Part shown: in pieces, positions 19,575-28,055 of the stretch | Layout: each line of letters opens with the position of its first letter | How positions within the stretch are numbered: position 1 is the stretch's first letter | Assembly: GCF_000261685.1 (NCBI RefSeq) | Contig: NZ_AJQE01000299.1 | Location: 1-44,948 of the forward strand | Direction of reading: 5' to 3' | DNA: 44,948 bases | Source: Bradyrhizobium genomosp. I (2014) | Lineage (GTDB): Bacteria; Pseudomonadota; Alphaproteobacteria; Rhizobiales; Xanthobacteraceae | Translations under genes and position numbers: made by a program | The notes under the pieces: model-generated | Told to the model about the DNA's origin: nothing | Database searches by the model: none | Seen by the model: only the letters and a program-made list of their open reading frames with translations

Positions 19575-21416
19575 TCACTTTGCTTGATGAGCTTGCTGCC
19601 CCTTCGACCACCAGGTCTCCGGCAAATAGCCCGAGAGCGAGGTGGCCTTGGGCCGTTCTATCCGATTCCAGCGCGCGATCCATTGCTCCGATACGTTAAA
19701 CAGCGGGATTGTGTAGAAGCCCGCGATCAGGGCGCGGTCGAGCGCGCGCACCGAAGAGACGAAATCCGTATGTTCACGGGCCTCGAGCAGGGCGGCGATC
19801 ATGGCATCGATCGCGGGATCCCTGGCGCCCATGTAGTTGCGGGTGCCCGGATTATCCGCGGCAGCACTGCCCCAGTAGAAATATTGCTCGTTGCCGGGCG
19901 AGAGCGACTGGTCCCAGCGATTCTGGATCATGTCGAACTCGTAAGCGAGCCGGCGCTGGTCGAACTGCACGGGATCGACCGAGCGAACGGTCGGCTCGAT
20001 GCCGGCGCGTTTGAGGTCGCGCTGGAACGCGAGCGCAATGCGCTCCTGGTCGCGGGTCGTGACCATGATCTCGAAGGTGAAGGGCGCCTTGGTCGCACGG
20101 TTGCGCAGCACGGTGCCCTCGAGATCGTAGCCGGCCTCCGACAGCAACTTCAGCGCCGCGCGCAGCGTCATGCGGTCGCGCCCCGATCCGTCGGTGACCG
20201 GCAGGCGATAACTGCCGTCCATGATATGGGCTGGAATCCGTGCGGCGAACGGCTTGAGCAGCTCGCGTTCGCGCGCATCCGCCGGGCGGCCATAGGCCGA
20301 CAGGTCCGAGCCGGCGAAATAGCCGGCAACGCGCGAATAGAGCCCGAAGAAGTAGTTGCGGTTGACCAGCTCGAAATCGAACAGCAGCGTCAGGGCCTGG
20401 CGCACCCGGATGTCGGCGAAGATCGGACGGCGGGTGTTGAAGACCAGGAATTCGGAAGGCTGCGGCACGCCGGGCTTGATGATGTCGCGGATCACTTCGC
20501 CGCTTCGTGCGGCTGGAAAATCGTAGCCGTCGTGCCAGCGCAGCGGCTCATGCTCGACGCGGAAATCGTAGAGGCCGCGCTTGAAGGCTTCGAACTGGCC
20601 GTTGGCCTCGCGAAAATAATCGAGCCGGATCTCGTCGAAATTGTAGAGCCCCCGGTTGATGGGCAGGTCGCGGCCCCAATAGTCGGGATTGCGGGTGAGC
20701 GTCACGCTGGCCCCCGGCTTCACCGCCGTGACCCGGTAAGGGCCGGAGCCGACCGGTGCGGCCAGCGTCGTCTCCTCGAAGGTCGCGACGTCGACTGCGT
20801 GCTTCGGCAGGATCGGCATCAGGCCGAGAATCAACGGCAGCTCGCGGTCGTTGGCCCCCGCGAGGTCGAAGCGGACGGTGAGGGGATCGGTCGCCCAGGC
20901 CTTGGCAACTTTGGCGTAGTACTGTCGGTGATTGGGGCGGCCGTGGTCGCGCAGCAGCTGCCAGGAGAACAGCACGTCCTCGGCAAGCACCGGCGTACCG
21001 TCGGAGAAGCGGGCGCGGGGATCGAGGTGAAACGTGACGAAGGTCCGGCTCTCGTCGGTCTCGACGGACCTGGCGAGCAGGCCATAGAGCGTGAACGGCT
21101 CGTCCTGGCCGCGGGCCAGCAAGCTCTCGACCACGTAGCTCCGCATCTGCTGCACGGCCAAACCCCTCACGATAAAGGGATTGAGGCTGTCGAAGGTTCC
21201 GAGAATGCCCCAGGTCAAGCGACCGCCCTTGGGCGCATCGGGGTTGGCGTAGGGCATGTGGGTAAAATCGGCCGGCATCGCCGGCTTGCCGTGCATGGCG
21301 ATGGCATGGGTCTCCTCGGCCCGGGCGCCGCCTGCCGAAAGTCCAGTGACCACAGCAAGGGCGAGGACGCAGAGGCGGACGCCGGAGCCCTCGAGAAGGC
21401 GCAGGAACATGAACAT
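19575..21416 (-). CDS. Extracellular solute-binding protein family 5, YejA-like (peptide / microcin C type)
   Basis: This is a periplasmic ABC-transporter binding protein for oligopeptides. The signal peptide is clear if translation starts at ATG 21416 (MFMFLRLLEGSG, then LCVLALAVVTGLSAGGARA-EE); the frame is open further upstream. SBP_bac_5 hallmarks are present: PYANPDAPKGGRLTWGILGT, FHLDPRARFSDGTPVLAEDV and VGSGPYRVTAVKPGASVTLT. The opening HMPYANPDAPKGG is typical of YejA and of YejA-like proteins that bind microcin C-type peptides and murein peptides. The mature length of about 590 residues is normal. No permease or ATPase genes are adjacent, so the protein must work with a transporter encoded elsewhere. 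Its one operon partner is the degenerate AMP-ligase 4 bp downstream. Confidence 0.93.
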   Translation of the reverse strand: MFMFLRLLEGSGVRLCVLALAVVTGLSAGGARAEETHAIAMHGKPAMPADFTHMPYANPDAPKGGRLTWGILGTFDSLNPFIVRGLAVQQMRSYVVESLLARGQDEPFTLYGLLARSVETDESRTFVTFHLDPRARFSDGTPVLAEDVLFSWQLLRDHGRPNHRQYYAKVAKAWATDPLTVRFDLAGANDRELPLILGLMPILPKHAVDVATFEETTLAAPVGSGPYRVTAVKPGASVTLTRNPDYWGRDLPINRGLYNFDEIRLDYFREANGQFEAFKRGLYDFRVEHEPLRWHDGYDFPAARSGEVIRDIIKPGVPQPSEFLVFNTRRPIFADIRVRQALTLLFDFELVNRNYFFGLYSRVAGYFAGSDLSAYGRPADARERELLKPFAARIPAHIMDGSYRLPVTDGSGRDRMTLRAALKLLSEAGYDLEGTVLRNRATKAPFTFEIMVTTRDQERIALAFQRDLKRAGIEPTVRSVDPVQFDQRRLAYEFDMIQNRWDQSLSPGNEQYFYWGSAAADNPGTRNYMGARDPAIDAMIAALLEAREHTDFVSSVRALDRALIAGFYTIPLFNVSEQWIARWNRIERPKATSLSGYLPETWWSKGQQAHQAK

Positions 21417-21675
21417 CGGCACACGCTGATTCGAGGACCGGCGGGCCCGAATCCTATCACAGGGAATTTGGTGGGGCGCTGGCGCCGGGCCGGCCAAAGA
21501 CGGTTGTCGGCATTGATCTTTTCGTCGGCCACGTTAAGAAGGCACCCAATCGCGCAAGAGCGTCGAGCCCGTCACTTATCCGCCTCAATTGACGGGGAGA
21601 GAGCCGCCCAAGGCGGCCAGGTTCGGCGCTTTCGGAGCGGTTCGGGCACTTCCCGTTCAGAAAGGGTTTTCCGCA

Positions 21676-22488
21676 ATGAATTTCCGTTACTTGGCCGCGT
21701 CCGTCCGGCCGCGCGGGCGACTTCTCGCCCTGTTGACGGCGACGGTGTTGGCCGTTCCGTTTGCCGCCGAGGCCCAGGCTCCTGCGCCGGCCCCGGGCGC
21801 GCACAAGGCGGCTCCGAAAGCCGCGCCGAAGGCTGCCCCCAAGGCTCCCGCACCGGCTCCGGCGCCCCAGGCCCAGCAGGCTCCCGCCCAGGGCGCGCCG
21901 GGGCAGCAGGGCGCGGCTCAGCCCGCTGACCAGCAGATCCAGCTGATCTACGCCCCCTGGACCAAATTCTGCCTCAAGGGCCAGGACGCCAATGCCAAGC
22001 AGGTCTGCTTCACCGGCAAGGATGGCCGCATCGAGTCGGGCCAGCCCGTCATCGCGGCTGTCATCATCGAGCCGGAAGGCGAGCCCAAGAAGATCCTGCG
22101 CGTGACGCTGCCGCTCGGCATGCAGCTCGTGCACGGCACCCGCATCATCGTCGACAACAATCCGCCGCTGCAGAGCCCGTATGTGATCTGCTTCCAGAAC
22201 GGCTGCATGTCCGACTACGAGGCCACGCCCGAGCTCATCAACAACATGAAGAAGGGCCAGAATCTCGTTGTCCAGGCGATCAACGCCAACGGCGCACCGC
22301 TGACCCTGCCGCTGCCTCTCGCCGGCGAATTCCAGAAGGCCTATGACGGTCCGCCGACCGATCCGAAGGTGTTCGAGGAAACCCAGAAGAAGCTTCAGGA
22401 AGAGCTTCAGAAGAAGGCGGACGAGCAGCGCAAGAAGCTCGAACAGCAGGGCGGCGCCCCCGGGGCGCCTCCGACTGCGCAGAAGTGA
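21676..22488 (+). CDS. Invasion-associated locus B (IalB) family secreted protein
   Basis: The signal peptide ends at AAEA-QAP after LLALLTATVLAVPFA. An Ala/Pro/Lys-rich linker with repeated AAPK units follows (residues about 35-85). The IalB domain comes next, with WTKFCLKGQDANAKQVCFTG, LRVTLPLGMQLVHGTRI and PYVICFQNGCMSDYEA; its four cysteines probably form two disulfides. A charged, helical tail (EETQKKLQEELQKKADEQRK) ends the protein. The family is named for Bartonella IalB but is abundant in non-pathogenic Rhizobiales, where its role is unknown. ATG 21676 is chosen because it gives an ideal signal peptide; the open frame extends to 21589. A strong terminator lies 16 bp after the stop. 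Confidence 0.92.
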   Translation: MNFRYLAASVRPRGRLLALLTATVLAVPFAAEAQAPAPAPGAHKAAPKAAPKAAPKAPAPAPAPQAQQAPAQGAPGQQGAAQPADQQIQLIYAPWTKFCLKGQDANAKQVCFTGKDGRIESGQPVIAAVIIEPEGEPKKILRVTLPLGMQLVHGTRIIVDNNPPLQSPYVICFQNGCMSDYEATPELINNMKKGQNLVVQAINANGAPLTLPLPLAGEFQKAYDGPPTDPKVFEETQKKLQEELQKKADEQRKKLEQQGGAPGAPPTAQK

Positions 22489-22504
22489 TCACATCCCAAA
22501 CAAG

Positions 22505-22534
22505 AAAAAGGCGCTCGGTTCGAGCGCCTTTTTT
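22505..22534. terminator. Bidirectional rho-independent terminator after the IalB-family gene
   Basis: The stem GGCGCTCG / CGAGCGCC with a three-base GTT loop is flanked by AAAAA on the left and TTTTTT on the right. It can therefore terminate both the plus-strand IalB-family transcript and the convergent hspQ transcript. Confidence 0.92.
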
Positions 22535-22559
22535 GCTGTCCCGTTGCTGACGGCGAATT

Positions 22560-22892
22560 TCAGTTCAGCGACGGATTGCGCGGGCGGTAGCCGCCCGCCT
22601 TGTCCTTGATGAAGATCTCGGCGACCTGGGAATGCCGGACCGGCTCGCCGGAATCGTCCGGCATCAGGTTCTGCTCCGAGACATAGGCGACGTATTCCGA
22701 CTCCGCGTTCTCCGCGAGCAGGTGATAGAACGGCTGGTCCTTGTGGGGCCGCACCTCCTCGGGGATCGACAGCCACCACTCCTCGGTGTTGTTGAATTCC
22801 GGATCGATGTCGAAGATCACCCCCCGGAACGAGAAGATCCGGTGGCGAACGACCTGTCCGATCTGGAATTTCGCGGTCCGCGCTTTAATCAT
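22560..22892 (-). CDS. hspQ: Heat shock protein HspQ (YccV-like, hemimethylated-DNA-binding family)
   Basis: The 110-residue protein matches HspQ throughout: FQIGQVVRHRIFSFRGVIFD, DPEFNNTEEWWLSIP, KDQPFYHLLAENAE and YVAYVSEQNLMPDDSGEPV. HspQ is a small oligomeric protein that specificity-enhances Lon protease and was first noted for binding hemimethylated DNA. The ATG at 22892 (MIKARTAKFQIGQ) gives the family-normal length; the frame is open 15 codons further upstream. It converges on the IalB-family gene with the shared terminator between. A clear heat-shock promoter was not identified. Confidence 0.95.
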   Translation of the reverse strand: MIKARTAKFQIGQVVRHRIFSFRGVIFDIDPEFNNTEEWWLSIPEEVRPHKDQPFYHLLAENAESEYVAYVSEQNLMPDDSGEPVRHSQVAEIFIKDKAGGYRPRNPSLN

Positions 22893-22998
22893 TCCCCGTC
22901 GATAGACCAGGATTGTGGCCGATGCTAGTGCCCTCATCTGGAATTAACCTTCGTTTCCGGGGCGGATAGTCCCCAAGCCTTCAGAAAACACTTCATCA

Positions 22999-23952
22999 AT
23001 GGTCGATATCCTCAATCTGGCACTGCCTTATTTTGGCTTGATCTTCGTCGGTTTCGCCTGCGGCAAGGTCAAGTCCCTCCCGGAATCGGGCCTCGCCTGG
23101 ATGAACTTCTTCCTGCTCTACGTGTCGCTGCCGGCGCTGCTGTTCGCGATCATGTCGAAGACGCCGTTTTCGGAATTGAACAACCCGCCCTTCCTGGTGG
23201 CGACCACGCTGTCGACGGTTGCAGCGTTCACGCTGGCGCTGGTGGTCGGCAAGGTCGTTGGCCGGCTGACATTGCGCGAGGCCACGCTCGCAGGTCTCTC
23301 CGGCGGCTACGGCAATATCGGCTACATGGGGCCCGGGCTGGCGCTCGCCGTGCTCGGAACCAAGGCTGCGGCGCCGACGGCTCTGATCTTCTGCTGTGAC
23401 AGCATCTTCCTGTTCACGATCGTGCCGCTCTTGATCGAGCTCTCCGACCGCGACCATCCCTCGCTCGTCCATGCCTTCGGCGTCGTGCTGAAGCAGATCG
23501 TGCTCAATCCGCTGATCATGTCGGCCTGCTTCGGCGCAGCGGTGGCGGCGCTGCATATCGAGCTGCCCGTCGCGCTCGATCGCACCATTGCCTTCCTCCA
23601 GAACGCAGCCGCTCCGACTGCGCTGTTCGTGCTCGGAGTGACCGTGGCGCTTCGCCCATTCGATCGGGTGCCATGGGAAGTGCCGGGCGTGATCGCGGTC
23701 AAGCTCCTGATCCATCCGCTCGCAGCCTTCGGCCTGATGCTGGCGTTCGGTCCGTTCGCCCAGCCCTGGGCGGCCACCGCCGTGCTGATGGCCTCGCTGC
23801 CGCCGGCGCTGAACGTGTTCGTGATCGCCCGGCAGAACGACGCCTGGATCGAATCCGCCTCCGTGGCCGTGCTGCTCGGCACGTTTGCGTCAGTGGTCAC
23901 GCTGACCAGCGTGATGTGGGCGATCCAGAGCGGGCGGCTGACGTTTCCTTAA
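22999..23952 (+). CDS. AEC (auxin efflux carrier) family transporter
   Basis: The 317 residues hold about ten transmembrane helices in the 5+5 arrangement of AEC permeases. Examples are ALPYFGLIFVGFACGKVKSL, FFLLYVSLPALLFAIMS, the central loop GGYGNIGYMGPGLALAVLG with the family's GNxGxxG-like bend, and LPPALNVFVIARQN near the end. The family exports organic anions such as malate or auxin-like compounds; the substrate is not evident here. It is divergent from hspQ across 106 bp and has no operon partner. Confidence 0.92.
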   Translation: MVDILNLALPYFGLIFVGFACGKVKSLPESGLAWMNFFLLYVSLPALLFAIMSKTPFSELNNPPFLVATTLSTVAAFTLALVVGKVVGRLTLREATLAGLSGGYGNIGYMGPGLALAVLGTKAAAPTALIFCCDSIFLFTIVPLLIELSDRDHPSLVHAFGVVLKQIVLNPLIMSACFGAAVAALHIELPVALDRTIAFLQNAAAPTALFVLGVTVALRPFDRVPWEVPGVIAVKLLIHPLAAFGLMLAFGPFAQPWAATAVLMASLPPALNVFVIARQNDAWIESASVAVLLGTFASVVTLTSVMWAIQSGRLTFP

Positions 23953-24035
23953 GGTGAAACTGCTGGCGACCCGAACAGTGCGCTCCCTCTCCCGCTTGCG
24001 GGTAGGGGAATCGCATTTGGACGTTCAACAGAGGT

Positions 24036-24121
24036 CGTCATGCCCGGACCTGTCCCGGGCATCTACGTTCTCCGTGCTGCGTGGAAAGGCGTGGATGGCC
24101 GGGACAAGCCCGGCCATGACG
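24036..24121. repeat. Intergenic palindromic repeat (CGTCATG...CATGACG type)
   Basis: The ends CGTCATGCCCGG and CCGGCCATGACG are inverted. The interior has CCTGTCCCGGGCAT opposing GATGGCCGGGACAAG, so the whole 86 bp can fold into one long hairpin. It is the same family as the copy at 12635-12720. Confidence 0.65.
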
Positions 24122-24276
24122 CTGTGGGGACTGTCGGTGCCCCCCGAGGCCACACCTAATGTGCGATAGCCCTGCGCTTGCGGGGGAGCGTTGGGGAGAG
24201 GGGGGTCTCCGCGTCGGGATCGTCAAAGACTGCAGAGAAAATCCCGACGAAGCCCTCACCCGGCGCTATGCGCCGA

Positions 24277-24294
24277 CCTCTCCCGCGGGAGAGG
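24277..24294. repeat. 18-bp perfect palindrome
   Basis: CCTCTCCCGCGGGAGAGG is self-complementary and lies 58 bp past the 3' end of the minus-strand hydroxylase gene. It belongs to a CTCTCCCGC...GCGGGAGAG repeat type that also appears in partial form near 23986. Confidence 0.55.
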
Positions 24295-24351
24295 CGCACC
24301 GAGCCCGCCGCGAATCCATCACACGGCATCCAGCGCCGCCTGGTTGCTTGC

Positions 24352-25536
24352 CTACCGCCGCCACGTCGGCGTCAGCCCCTCGCGCATCGCAAACCGCCTG
24401 AGCGGGCCGATGGCGCCGAGCAGGTGCATACCCACGGCGCGGACCGGCTGGAGCGGCAGGAAATCGTTGAGCAGAGAGCGGTTGGCGATGTCGATCGCGA
24501 AAGTCCGGCTCAAAATGTCCGGCCGCCGCGCGCGGTCGTAGCGCTCGATGACCTCGTCCGCGCCGGGATCCTGTCCCGACGCGACGGCTTCGCTCGCGAG
24601 CCGGGCAATGTCGGCGGCATCGCGCAGACCGAGATTGAGGCCCTGGGCGCCGATCGGCGGAACCACATGGGCGGCTTCGCCGACCAGCGCGATGCGGTCG
24701 CGGCCGAAGGACTTCGGTCGCTCGATCGCGAGCGGGAACAGGTTGCGCCCGGGCTCCACCGTCATGCGGCCGAGGATCGAATGCGACTGCCTCTCGATCG
24801 CGGCAGACAGTTCCTCATCGCTCAAGCCGCGAAGCCGCTCGGCTTCCGCAGGCACCGAGACCCAGACGATGCTGGAGCGCTCACCGGGCAGGGGGACGAA
24901 CACGCAGGGACCGTGCGGTGTGTGGAACTCGGTCGAGACGTTGCGATGCGGCCGGGCATGGCGGACGTTGAAGGTCAGCGCGGTCTGGTTCAACTCGCGC
25001 CGCGTCACTGCGATGCCGGCGGCCTCGCGGCACAGCGAGTGTCGGCCGTCGGCGCCGACCACCAGGCGGACCGAGAGAAACTGACCGGAGGCCGTGCGCA
25101 CCGCGACGTCGTCGGCTTCGATGACGACGTTTTCGGCCTCCTCATCGAAGCGGATGAGGTTGGGCAACTCAGTCGCGCGCTCTTCCAGCGCCAGCATCAG
25201 CGAGCGATTGTCGATGTTGTAGCCGAAGGCGTCGAGGCCGATTTCGTGACAGGAGAACCGCACCTCCGGCGCGCGGAACAGCCGGCCGGTGTCGTCGACG
25301 AGGCGCATGAGCTCCAGCGCCGCCGCCTTGTCCTTGCAGCGCGACCAGACGTCGAGCATTTCCAGCAGGTCGATGGAGGCACCGAGCAGCGCGGTGGTGC
25401 GATTGTCGGCGTAGGGCACGCGCCGCGCGACCAGCGCGGTCCGTGCACCCGCTCGCGCCAGTGCGATGGCCGCCGCAAGTCCCGCCGGTCCGCCGCCGAT
25501 CACGGCCACGTCATGGAGTGTCGATGCGTCTGTCAT
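24352..25536 (-). CDS. FAD-dependent UbiH/UbiF-family hydroxylase (ubiquinone biosynthesis type)
   Basis: The enzyme is a class A flavin monooxygenase. The FAD-binding GxGxxG loop is at the N-terminus (VAVIGGGPAGLAAAIALARAG). The family's second motif is ADNRTTALLGASIDLLEMLD, the DG motif is LVVGADGRHSLCREAAGI, and the GD motif region is RIALVGEAAHVVPPIGAQGLNLGLRD. Members hydroxylate the ring of polyprenylated ubiquinone precursors at the membrane; which position this one attacks cannot be read here. The ATG at 25536 (MTDASTLHDVAVIGG) gives 394 residues, the normal size; the open frame upstream is non-coding. It is divergent from pcs, 126 bp apart. Confidence 0.92.
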   Translation of the reverse strand: MTDASTLHDVAVIGGGPAGLAAAIALARAGARTALVARRVPYADNRTTALLGASIDLLEMLDVWSRCKDKAAALELMRLVDDTGRLFRAPEVRFSCHEIGLDAFGYNIDNRSLMLALEERATELPNLIRFDEEAENVVIEADDVAVRTASGQFLSVRLVVGADGRHSLCREAAGIAVTRRELNQTALTFNVRHARPHRNVSTEFHTPHGPCVFVPLPGERSSIVWVSVPAEAERLRGLSDEELSAAIERQSHSILGRMTVEPGRNLFPLAIERPKSFGRDRIALVGEAAHVVPPIGAQGLNLGLRDAADIARLASEAVASGQDPGADEVIERYDRARRPDILSRTFAIDIANRSLLNDFLPLQPVRAVGMHLLGAIGPLRRFAMREGLTPTWRR

Positions 25537-25662
25537 GGCACGACAAATGACACGCCCCGCGGCAAATTCAAGCCCGCTGATTTTGCCTGATTTTATGGCG
25601 AATTGCGATCGTGCGCCGCAATGGCGGATGTGCAAACCGGTCGCATTCTGATAGCAGGAACC

Positions 25663-26388
25663 ATGGATACGCAGCAGGATTCCCTCAAGCCCAGACCGGC
25701 GATCCGCGCCGCGGCCTTCTCGGTGCACATCTTCACCGCGTTCGGCGCGGCGATCGCGCTATTGGCGATGCTGGAGGCCGTGCGCGAGCACTGGGCGGCG
25801 ATGTTTCAGTGGCTGGGCGTCGCCCTGATCATCGACGCGATCGACGGGCCGATCGCGCGCCGGCTCGACGTCAAGAACGTGCAGCCGAACTGGTCGGGCG
25901 ACGTGCTCGATCTCGTGGTCGACTTCGTCACCTATGTCTTCGTGCCGGCCTATGCGATCGTGGCCAGCGGCATGCTGCTGCCGGTCGCTGCTCCCTTGCT
26001 CGGCGTCGCCATCATCGTCACCAGCGCATTATATTTCGCCGATCTGCGCATGAAGGCCGACGATAATCACTTCCGCGGCTTCCCGGCACTGTGGAATGCG
26101 GCAGCGTTCTACCTGTTCCTGCTGCACTGGCCGCCGATCTGGTCGACGCTGCTGGTGGCCGCGCTCGTCGTGCTGACCTTCGTGCCGTTCCACGTGCTGC
26201 ATCCGGTCCGCGTCGTGCGGCTGCGCTGGCTGACGATGTCGCTGATTGCGCTCTGGGCGGTGCTCGGCCTCCACACGCTGGCGATGGATTTTCGCGTCGG
26301 CACCGGCGTGACCGTCGTGCTCTGCGCCATCGCGCTGTGGATCAGCTTCAGCGACGCCTTGATCCGCTTCGCAAGATCCTTTGCATGA
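25663..26388 (+). CDS. pcs: Phosphatidylcholine synthase Pcs
   Basis: Pcs makes phosphatidylcholine from CDP-diacylglycerol and free choline in the inner membrane, a route common in rhizobia. The CDP-alcohol phosphotransferase motif is present as DAIDGPIARRLDV...NWSGDVLDLVVD, with DG, AR, G and three aspartates in order. About eight membrane helices cover the 241 residues. The ATG at 25663 follows an AGCAGGA ribosome site and gives MDTQQDSLKPRPAIRAAAF; the frame is open 20 codons upstream. The stop codon TGA (26386-26388) overlaps the ATG of the terC remnant, so the two genes were once translationally coupled. Confidence 0.95.
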   Translation: MDTQQDSLKPRPAIRAAAFSVHIFTAFGAAIALLAMLEAVREHWAAMFQWLGVALIIDAIDGPIARRLDVKNVQPNWSGDVLDLVVDFVTYVFVPAYAIVASGMLLPVAAPLLGVAIIVTSALYFADLRMKADDNHFRGFPALWNAAAFYLFLLHWPPIWSTLLVAALVVLTFVPFHVLHPVRVVRLRWLTMSLIALWAVLGLHTLAMDFRVGTGVTVVLCAIALWISFSDALIRFARSFA

Positions 26389-26625
26389 TGCATCTGATCA
26401 CCAGCCCCGAGGCATGGGCTGCGCAGCCGACCCTGACCTCGCTCGAGATCGCGCTCGGCATCGACAACGCCATCTTCCTGTCGGTGATCGTCTCGCGCAT
26501 CCCGGAGCAGCAGGCGTACCTCTGCGTTCTGGGCGGCGGTCGAATTCTTCCACATGCTGGCCAAGCGCAACCGCCGGAAGACCGGCAAGCGCCCGGTTCA
26601 GGCATTCCAGGCAGCGTCGAGTTGA
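26385..26625 (+). pseudogene. terC-family remnant with large internal deletion
   Basis: The first 44 codons from ATG 26385 read MMHLITSPEAWAA...LTSLEIALGIDNAIFLSVIVSRIPEQQA, the N-terminus of TerC-family membrane proteins (the LEIxLGIDNxIF motif). After about 26515 the frame changes. From 26521 a different frame reads SAFWAAVEFFHMLAKRNRRK...FQAASS and stops at 26625, the C-terminus of the same family. About two-thirds of the protein (roughly 170 residues of a usual 250) is missing between them. The junction is near 26515-26521. Only a short hybrid peptide could be made. The family has several TM helices with acidic residues and is linked to metal or tellurite handling. Confidence 0.85.
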
Positions 26626-26676
26626 CAAGGCGGGCGCGATGTCTTTCGCTTGCCGGTGAGAAGAGGAGGTCAGGCG

Positions 26677-27651
26677 ATGACCAAAGCCGTCCGTGTGCAC
26701 CAGGTCGGAGGCCCAGAATCCCTGGTCTATGAGAGCGTCGACGTGCCGGCGCCGGGGCCCGGCGAGGTGCGCATCCGCCAGCATGCGGTCGGCCTCAACT
26801 TCATCGACGTCTATTACCGCACCGGTCTCTACAAGGCGCCGGGGCTGCCCTTCATCGCGGGCAACGAGGCCTCGGGCGAGGTCACAGCGGTCGGGCCCGG
26901 GGTGACGCATTTCCATCCCGGCGATCGGGTCGCCTACTACCACAATCTCGGCGCCTACACCGGCGAGCGCAACATTCCATGGGAGAAGCTGGTCAAGCTG
27001 CCCGACCACATCACCTACGAGCAGGGCGCCGTGCTGATGCTGAAGGGGCTGACCGTCTGGTACCTCCTGCACAAGACTTTCAAGGTCGAGCCGCATCACC
27101 GCGTGCTGATCCATGCCGCCGCCGGCGGCATCGGCCTCCTGGCCTGCCAATGGGCGAGCGCGCTCGGCGCACATGTCATCGGCACGGTCGGCTCGCGCGA
27201 GAAGGCCGAGCTTGCGGAGGCCAATGGCTGCGATCACGTCATCCTCTACAACGAGGAGGATTTCGTCGCGCGCGTGAAGCAGATCAGCCGCAACGAGGGC
27301 TGCGACGTCGTCTATGACGGCGTCGGCAAGGCGACCTTTCCGGGCTCGCTGTCCTGCCTGAGGCCGCGCGGCATGTTCGTCTCGTTCGGCAACGCTTCGG
27401 GTCCGGTGCCGCCGTTCTCGATCGCCGAGCTCAACAATCACGGCTCGCTGTTCGCGACGCGGCCGAAGCTCAACGACTATATCGGCACGCGTAAGGAACT
27501 GCTGGAAGGCGCCGACACGCTGTTCTCCGCCGTCATCAACGGCAAGCTGCACGTGCCGATCAACCACGCCTACGCGCTGAAGGACGCCGCGCGAGCCCAT
27601 GTCGATCTCGAGAGCCGCAAGACCACGGGCGCGTCGATCCTGAAGCCATAA
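26677..27651 (+). CDS. NADPH:quinone oxidoreductase (zeta-crystallin type, MDR superfamily)
   Basis: The 324-residue protein is a zinc-less medium-chain dehydrogenase/reductase of the quinone oxidoreductase group. The N-terminal GroES-like domain reads GPGEVRIRQHAVGLNFIDVYYRTGLY and LPFIAGNEASGEVTAVGPGV. The nucleotide-binding site is VLIHAAAGGIGLLACQWASALG, followed by VIGTVGSREKAELAEANG. The terminal region has DAARAHVDLESRKTTGASIL. It reduces quinones by one electron with NADPH; the true substrate is unknown. ATG 26677 is preferred because GAGGAGGT lies 7-14 nt before it; a TTG at 26650 is in frame. It begins 51 bp after the terC remnant. Confidence 0.93.
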   Translation: MTKAVRVHQVGGPESLVYESVDVPAPGPGEVRIRQHAVGLNFIDVYYRTGLYKAPGLPFIAGNEASGEVTAVGPGVTHFHPGDRVAYYHNLGAYTGERNIPWEKLVKLPDHITYEQGAVLMLKGLTVWYLLHKTFKVEPHHRVLIHAAAGGIGLLACQWASALGAHVIGTVGSREKAELAEANGCDHVILYNEEDFVARVKQISRNEGCDVVYDGVGKATFPGSLSCLRPRGMFVSFGNASGPVPPFSIAELNNHGSLFATRPKLNDYIGTRKELLEGADTLFSAVINGKLHVPINHAYALKDAARAHVDLESRKTTGASILKP

Positions 27652-27828
27652 AAGACCGGGTGCGGAATACGGCGCGCGATCCCGACAAATTCTCGGTACG
27701 GTATCAGACAGATTGTGCCTAACGCCCGATTGCGTTCACGCTTCCAGCACATCACGTTCTCGAAGTCGCCACGATTCCATCGTGATTGCGGCTTTGGGCG
27801 ACTGACGTTTGGCGCGAGGGGGAGCAAG

Positions 27829-27999
27829 ATGGCCAGCACGGCAAAGGCGGAGTTCAAGTATCCGGAAGCGTATTGCGCGCTCTGCGCGACAAGGACCCCA
27901 CATCTGCACGAACGGCGCGCAGTTGCGGGGCGCATGGTGGTGCGGTCTGTCTGTCAGACGTGCAACACCGAACGACCGCAAGACGTCGGCGATAAATAA
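27829..27999 (+). CDS. 56-residue zinc-ribbon protein
   Basis: The protein has two CxxC pairs: YCALCATRTPHLHERR and VRSVCQTCNTERP (cysteines at 16, 19, 42 and 45), with HLH between them. This spacing is that of a small zinc ribbon or rubredoxin-like knuckle. The ATG at 27829 follows an AGGGGGAGC ribosome site. The frame is open 38 codons upstream, but that part has arginine-rich, non-coding character. Function unknown; it could bind nucleic acid or a partner protein. It lies 57 bp before the winged-helix-like gene of the sensor-glycosyltransferase cluster and 177 bp after the quinone oxidoreductase. Confidence 0.65.
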   Translation: MASTAKAEFKYPEAYCALCATRTPHLHERRAVAGRMVVRSVCQTCNTERPQDVGDK

Positions 28000-28055
28000 G
28001 ATCGCGACCGTCGGCAGGCATGCCTTGCCGAAATGCAATGTTTGCGCCGCTCACT

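Larger units (their letters stand above)
23953..24351. other. 399-bp intergenic region made largely of repeat elements
   Basis: No credible ORF is present. The stretch contains a CCCTCTCCCGCTTGCGGG segment near 23986, the CGTCATG...CATGACG element (24036-24121), and a CTCACC...CTCTCCCGCGGGAGAG segment around 24252-24294. These are typical dispersed repeats of this group of bacteria and probably include the ends of the convergent transcripts on both sides. Confidence 0.6.

Noticed and set aside
19536..21929. 797-codon plus-strand frame over the binding-protein gene
   Set aside because: Shadow of the minus-strand YejA-like gene, which has a signal peptide and SBP family motifs.
27770..27784. 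CACGA-TTCCA-TCGTG as a Crp/Fnr operator
   Set aside because: It is a 5-bp inverted repeat that does not match the TTGAT-N4-ATCAA type site. No regulator can be assigned.
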